A DNA stretch of 7,361 nt from an uncultured Kiloniellales bacterium (GTDB taxonomy: Bacteria; Pseudomonadota; Alphaproteobacteria; Kiloniellales; JAKSDN01), in assembly GCA_937974415.1 (NCBI GenBank), contig CALJXB010000167.1, positions 1 to 7,361 of the forward strand, given 5' to 3'. The stretch's first letter is position 1. Every line of letters starts with the position of its first letter. Positions 6,124-7,361 of the stretch are shown here, piece after piece. The notes under the pieces were generated by a model. It was not told where the DNA came from. It did no database searches and was given only the letters and a program-made list of their open reading frames with translations. The translations under genes and the position numbers were made by a program.

Positions 6124-6855
6124 ATGCCCAAGACACCCCGCCTCCTGGTCTTCCAGCATATCAACCTCGAGCATCCCGGCATCTTCCGCGACTTCCTTGC
6201 CGCGGACGGAATCGAATGGGACGCCGTGGAGCTCGACGAGGGCGAGGCGATCCCGGACCTGGGCGCCTACGACGGGCTCTGGGTCATGGGCGGGCCGATG
6301 GACGTTTGGGAAGAAGAAGAGAATCCCTGGTTCGTGGCCGAGAAGGCGGCGATCCACGAGGCCGTCCGGGACCGCGGCCTGCCGTTCTTCGGGCTCTGCC
6401 TCGGCCATCAGCTCCTGGCCGACTCCCTGGGCGGTGCGGTCGGCAAGTCGGCGACGCCGGAGATCGGCGTGCTCGAGGTCGAGCTCACCCCCGACGGCCG
6501 GGAAAGCCCCTTCTATGACGGCCTGCCGGAGCGCGGCGCGTGCCTGCAATGGCACGGCGCCGAGGTCCTCGTGCCGCCGGAGGGCGCGCGGGTGCTCGCC
6601 GCCTCGCCGGCCTGCCGGGTCCAGGCCATGTCGATCGGCGAACAGGCCTTCAGCCTGCAGTACCACGTGGAGATTACAGAGACGACAGTGGGAGACTGGG
6701 CCGCGGTGCCGGCCTACAAGGAGGCGCTGGAGACCAACCTGGGCGCCGACGCCCTGCCGCAGTTCCACGCCGACACCGAGGCCCACATGGCCGCCTTCAA
6801 CCGCACCGCCCGGAAGCTCTACGACAACTTCATGGCGACGACCGGGCTGAAGTGA
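6124..6855 (+). CDS. Second stand-alone class I glutamine amidotransferase-like protein
   Basis: This 243-residue protein is a single class I glutamine amidotransferase domain (GATase1, GMP-synthase-like, COG0518 type). The nucleophile elbow GLCLGHQLLA gives Cys92, and LQYHVEIT gives His181 and Glu183, so the triad is complete. GGPMDVWEEEENPW at 56-69 and LQWHGAEV at 141-148 are family-typical stretches seen in predicted glutamine hydrolases and gamma-glutamyl peptidases of this group. No synthetase domain, signal peptide or membrane helix is present. It shares the fold and the GLCLG-QLLA core with the minus-strand amidotransferase at 1677-2375, but they differ almost everywhere else, so they are not a recent duplication. 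The ATG at 6124 is the only plausible start; its upstream bases (GAAAGAAAAC) give only a weak ribosome binding site. It is transcribed divergently from the oxidoreductase, which suggests shared control. The C-terminal tail (about 190-243) is helical and may be a cap or oligomerisation region. The substrate is unknown. Confidence 0.9.
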   Translation: MPKTPRLLVFQHINLEHPGIFRDFLAADGIEWDAVELDEGEAIPDLGAYDGLWVMGGPMDVWEEEENPWFVAEKAAIHEAVRDRGLPFFGLCLGHQLLADSLGGAVGKSATPEIGVLEVELTPDGRESPFYDGLPERGACLQWHGAEVLVPPEGARVLAASPACRVQAMSIGEQAFSLQYHVEITETTVGDWAAVPAYKEALETNLGADALPQFHADTEAHMAAFNRTARKLYDNFMATTGLK

Positions 6856-6910
6856 TGTGCACCGTGCACCGGGCCAAGGCCCGCGTCCGGATCGTAGTGT
6901 GGAAAGTCTT

Positions 6911-6954
6911 GAACGCCGGCGGTTGCGGACGCTATTGGCCCTGAGCCGGCGTTC
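6911..6954. terminator. 10-bp perfect inverted repeat between convergent genes (possible bidirectional terminator)
   Basis: GAACGCCGGC at 6911-6920 is the exact reverse complement of GCCGGCGTTC at 6945-6954, with a 24-nt loop. A 10-bp perfect palindrome, CGACCGGTCG, follows at 6957-6966. A smaller hairpin (CGGGC 6870-6874, GCCCG 6879-6883) lies just after the amidotransferase stop. All sit in the 182-nt gap (6856-7037) between two convergent genes, where terminators are expected. None has a T tract on either strand, so intrinsic termination is uncertain. I see no gene in this gap. Confidence 0.35.
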
Positions 6955-7037
6955 GCCGACCGGTCGCGCAGCTCGGTGAAATCAAGCGATACGTCGAAAC
7001 ACACTTGTGTGCTTGGCCGCGGAAACGCGCAACCGCT

Positions 7038-7361
7038 TCAGGATTCCGCTTCGCGCCTTAGCGCCGCGTTCTTTCGATAGAGGGAGACTATGTAGACGGC
7101 CAGCCAAGTCACGATTGGCAGCAGGGTGCAGGCGACAAAGACGGCGAAACTGCCGGTCGCGGGTTCGGCGGCGTTATGGGAGGCGATAAGCCCGAAGGCT
7201 ATGAAAGCGTAACCCGTCGCCACGCCCACAACGAAAGCGCTTCCCGACAATGCGGTTCGACCGTCCAAGAAAGATTTACCTCCACCGCGCGGCCGGCGAT
7301 AAAAGTAAAGCCAGAAGTAGCCGAAAAAAATGAACATGGTGACGAGATAGACGAACCTGAA
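7038..7361 (-). CDS. Small membrane protein of unknown function, N-terminus beyond the right edge
   Basis: The frame is open from the stop at 7038 to the window edge, giving 107 visible residues. An internal ATG at 7337 would leave a 99-residue protein, but the codons before it continue the same hydrophobic helix (FRFVYLVT before MFIFFGYFWLYFY), so the true start is most likely outside the window. Three membrane segments are visible: the edge to about residue 21, then a stretch near SGSAFVVGVATGYAFIAFGLI, then FAVFVACTLLPIVTWLAVYI. They are joined by a basic loop (RRPRGGGK) and a short mildly polar loop. The C-terminus (RKNAALRREAES) is charged and probably cytoplasmic. I do not recognise the family. 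The DNA here looks less GC-rich than the genes to the left, partly because of the Phe, Tyr and Ile codons of membrane helices. It converges on the second amidotransferase gene and is probably unrelated to it. Confidence 0.7.
   Translation of the reverse strand, partial: FRFVYLVTMFIFFGYFWLYFYRRPRGGGKSFLDGRTALSGSAFVVGVATGYAFIAFGLIASHNAAEPATGSFAVFVACTLLPIVTWLAVYIVSLYRKNAALRREAES

Noticed and set aside
7000..7011. CACACTTGTGTG palindrome near the membrane-gene stop
   Set aside because: The arms are only five bases around a two-base centre, too tight for an RNA hairpin and short enough to be chance.

Overview
The window reads as chromosomal DNA from a high-GC alphaproteobacterium, probably of the Rhodospirillales or a related order. 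The main reasons are a GapR (DUF2312) chromatin-protein gene, a DUF1244 gene just upstream of it, strongly GC-biased third codon positions, and a single-chain (fused) indolepyruvate ferredoxin oxidoreductase of the proteobacterial type. The order-level placement is inference. I see no tRNA or rRNA gene, CRISPR array, transposase or phage gene.

Layout. On the left (1-821, + strand) are two small genes, DUF1244 (133-435) and gapR (573-821), separated by 137 nt that hold a strong GC hairpin. At 822-945 is a short AT-richer intergenic stretch with an imperfect inverted repeat of CTCTGTG-type sequence, between gapR and the convergent minus-strand block. That block is a probable operon read right to left: a large indolepyruvate ferredoxin oxidoreductase-type gene (5959 to 2471), then a stand-alone class I glutamine amidotransferase-like gene (2375 to 1677), then an SDR-type oxidoreductase with a degenerate active site (1644 to 946). 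Across a 164-nt divergent promoter region (5960-6123) lies a second, distinct class I glutamine amidotransferase-like gene on the + strand (6124-6855). It converges on a small membrane-protein gene that enters from the right edge (7361 to 7038, minus strand, N-terminus missing).

How the genes may work together. The large enzyme is expected to decarboxylate aryl-pyruvates (indolepyruvate or phenylpyruvate, from transamination of Trp, Phe or Tyr) oxidatively to aryl-acetyl-CoA, passing electrons to ferredoxin. The operon-mate amidotransferase and SDR, with the divergent second amidotransferase, suggest further handling of a glutamyl- or amide-linked compound and a redox step, but nothing in the sequence fixes their substrates. 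The DUF1244/gapR pair is a separate housekeeping unit; GapR binds overtwisted AT-rich DNA and stimulates type II topoisomerases.

Most of the window is ordinary. The points most worth a second look are the oxidoreductase flanked by two glutamine amidotransferases, the SDR lacking three of the four classical catalytic residues, a near-identical direct repeat in the divergent promoter region, and the inverted-repeat relic next to gapR.
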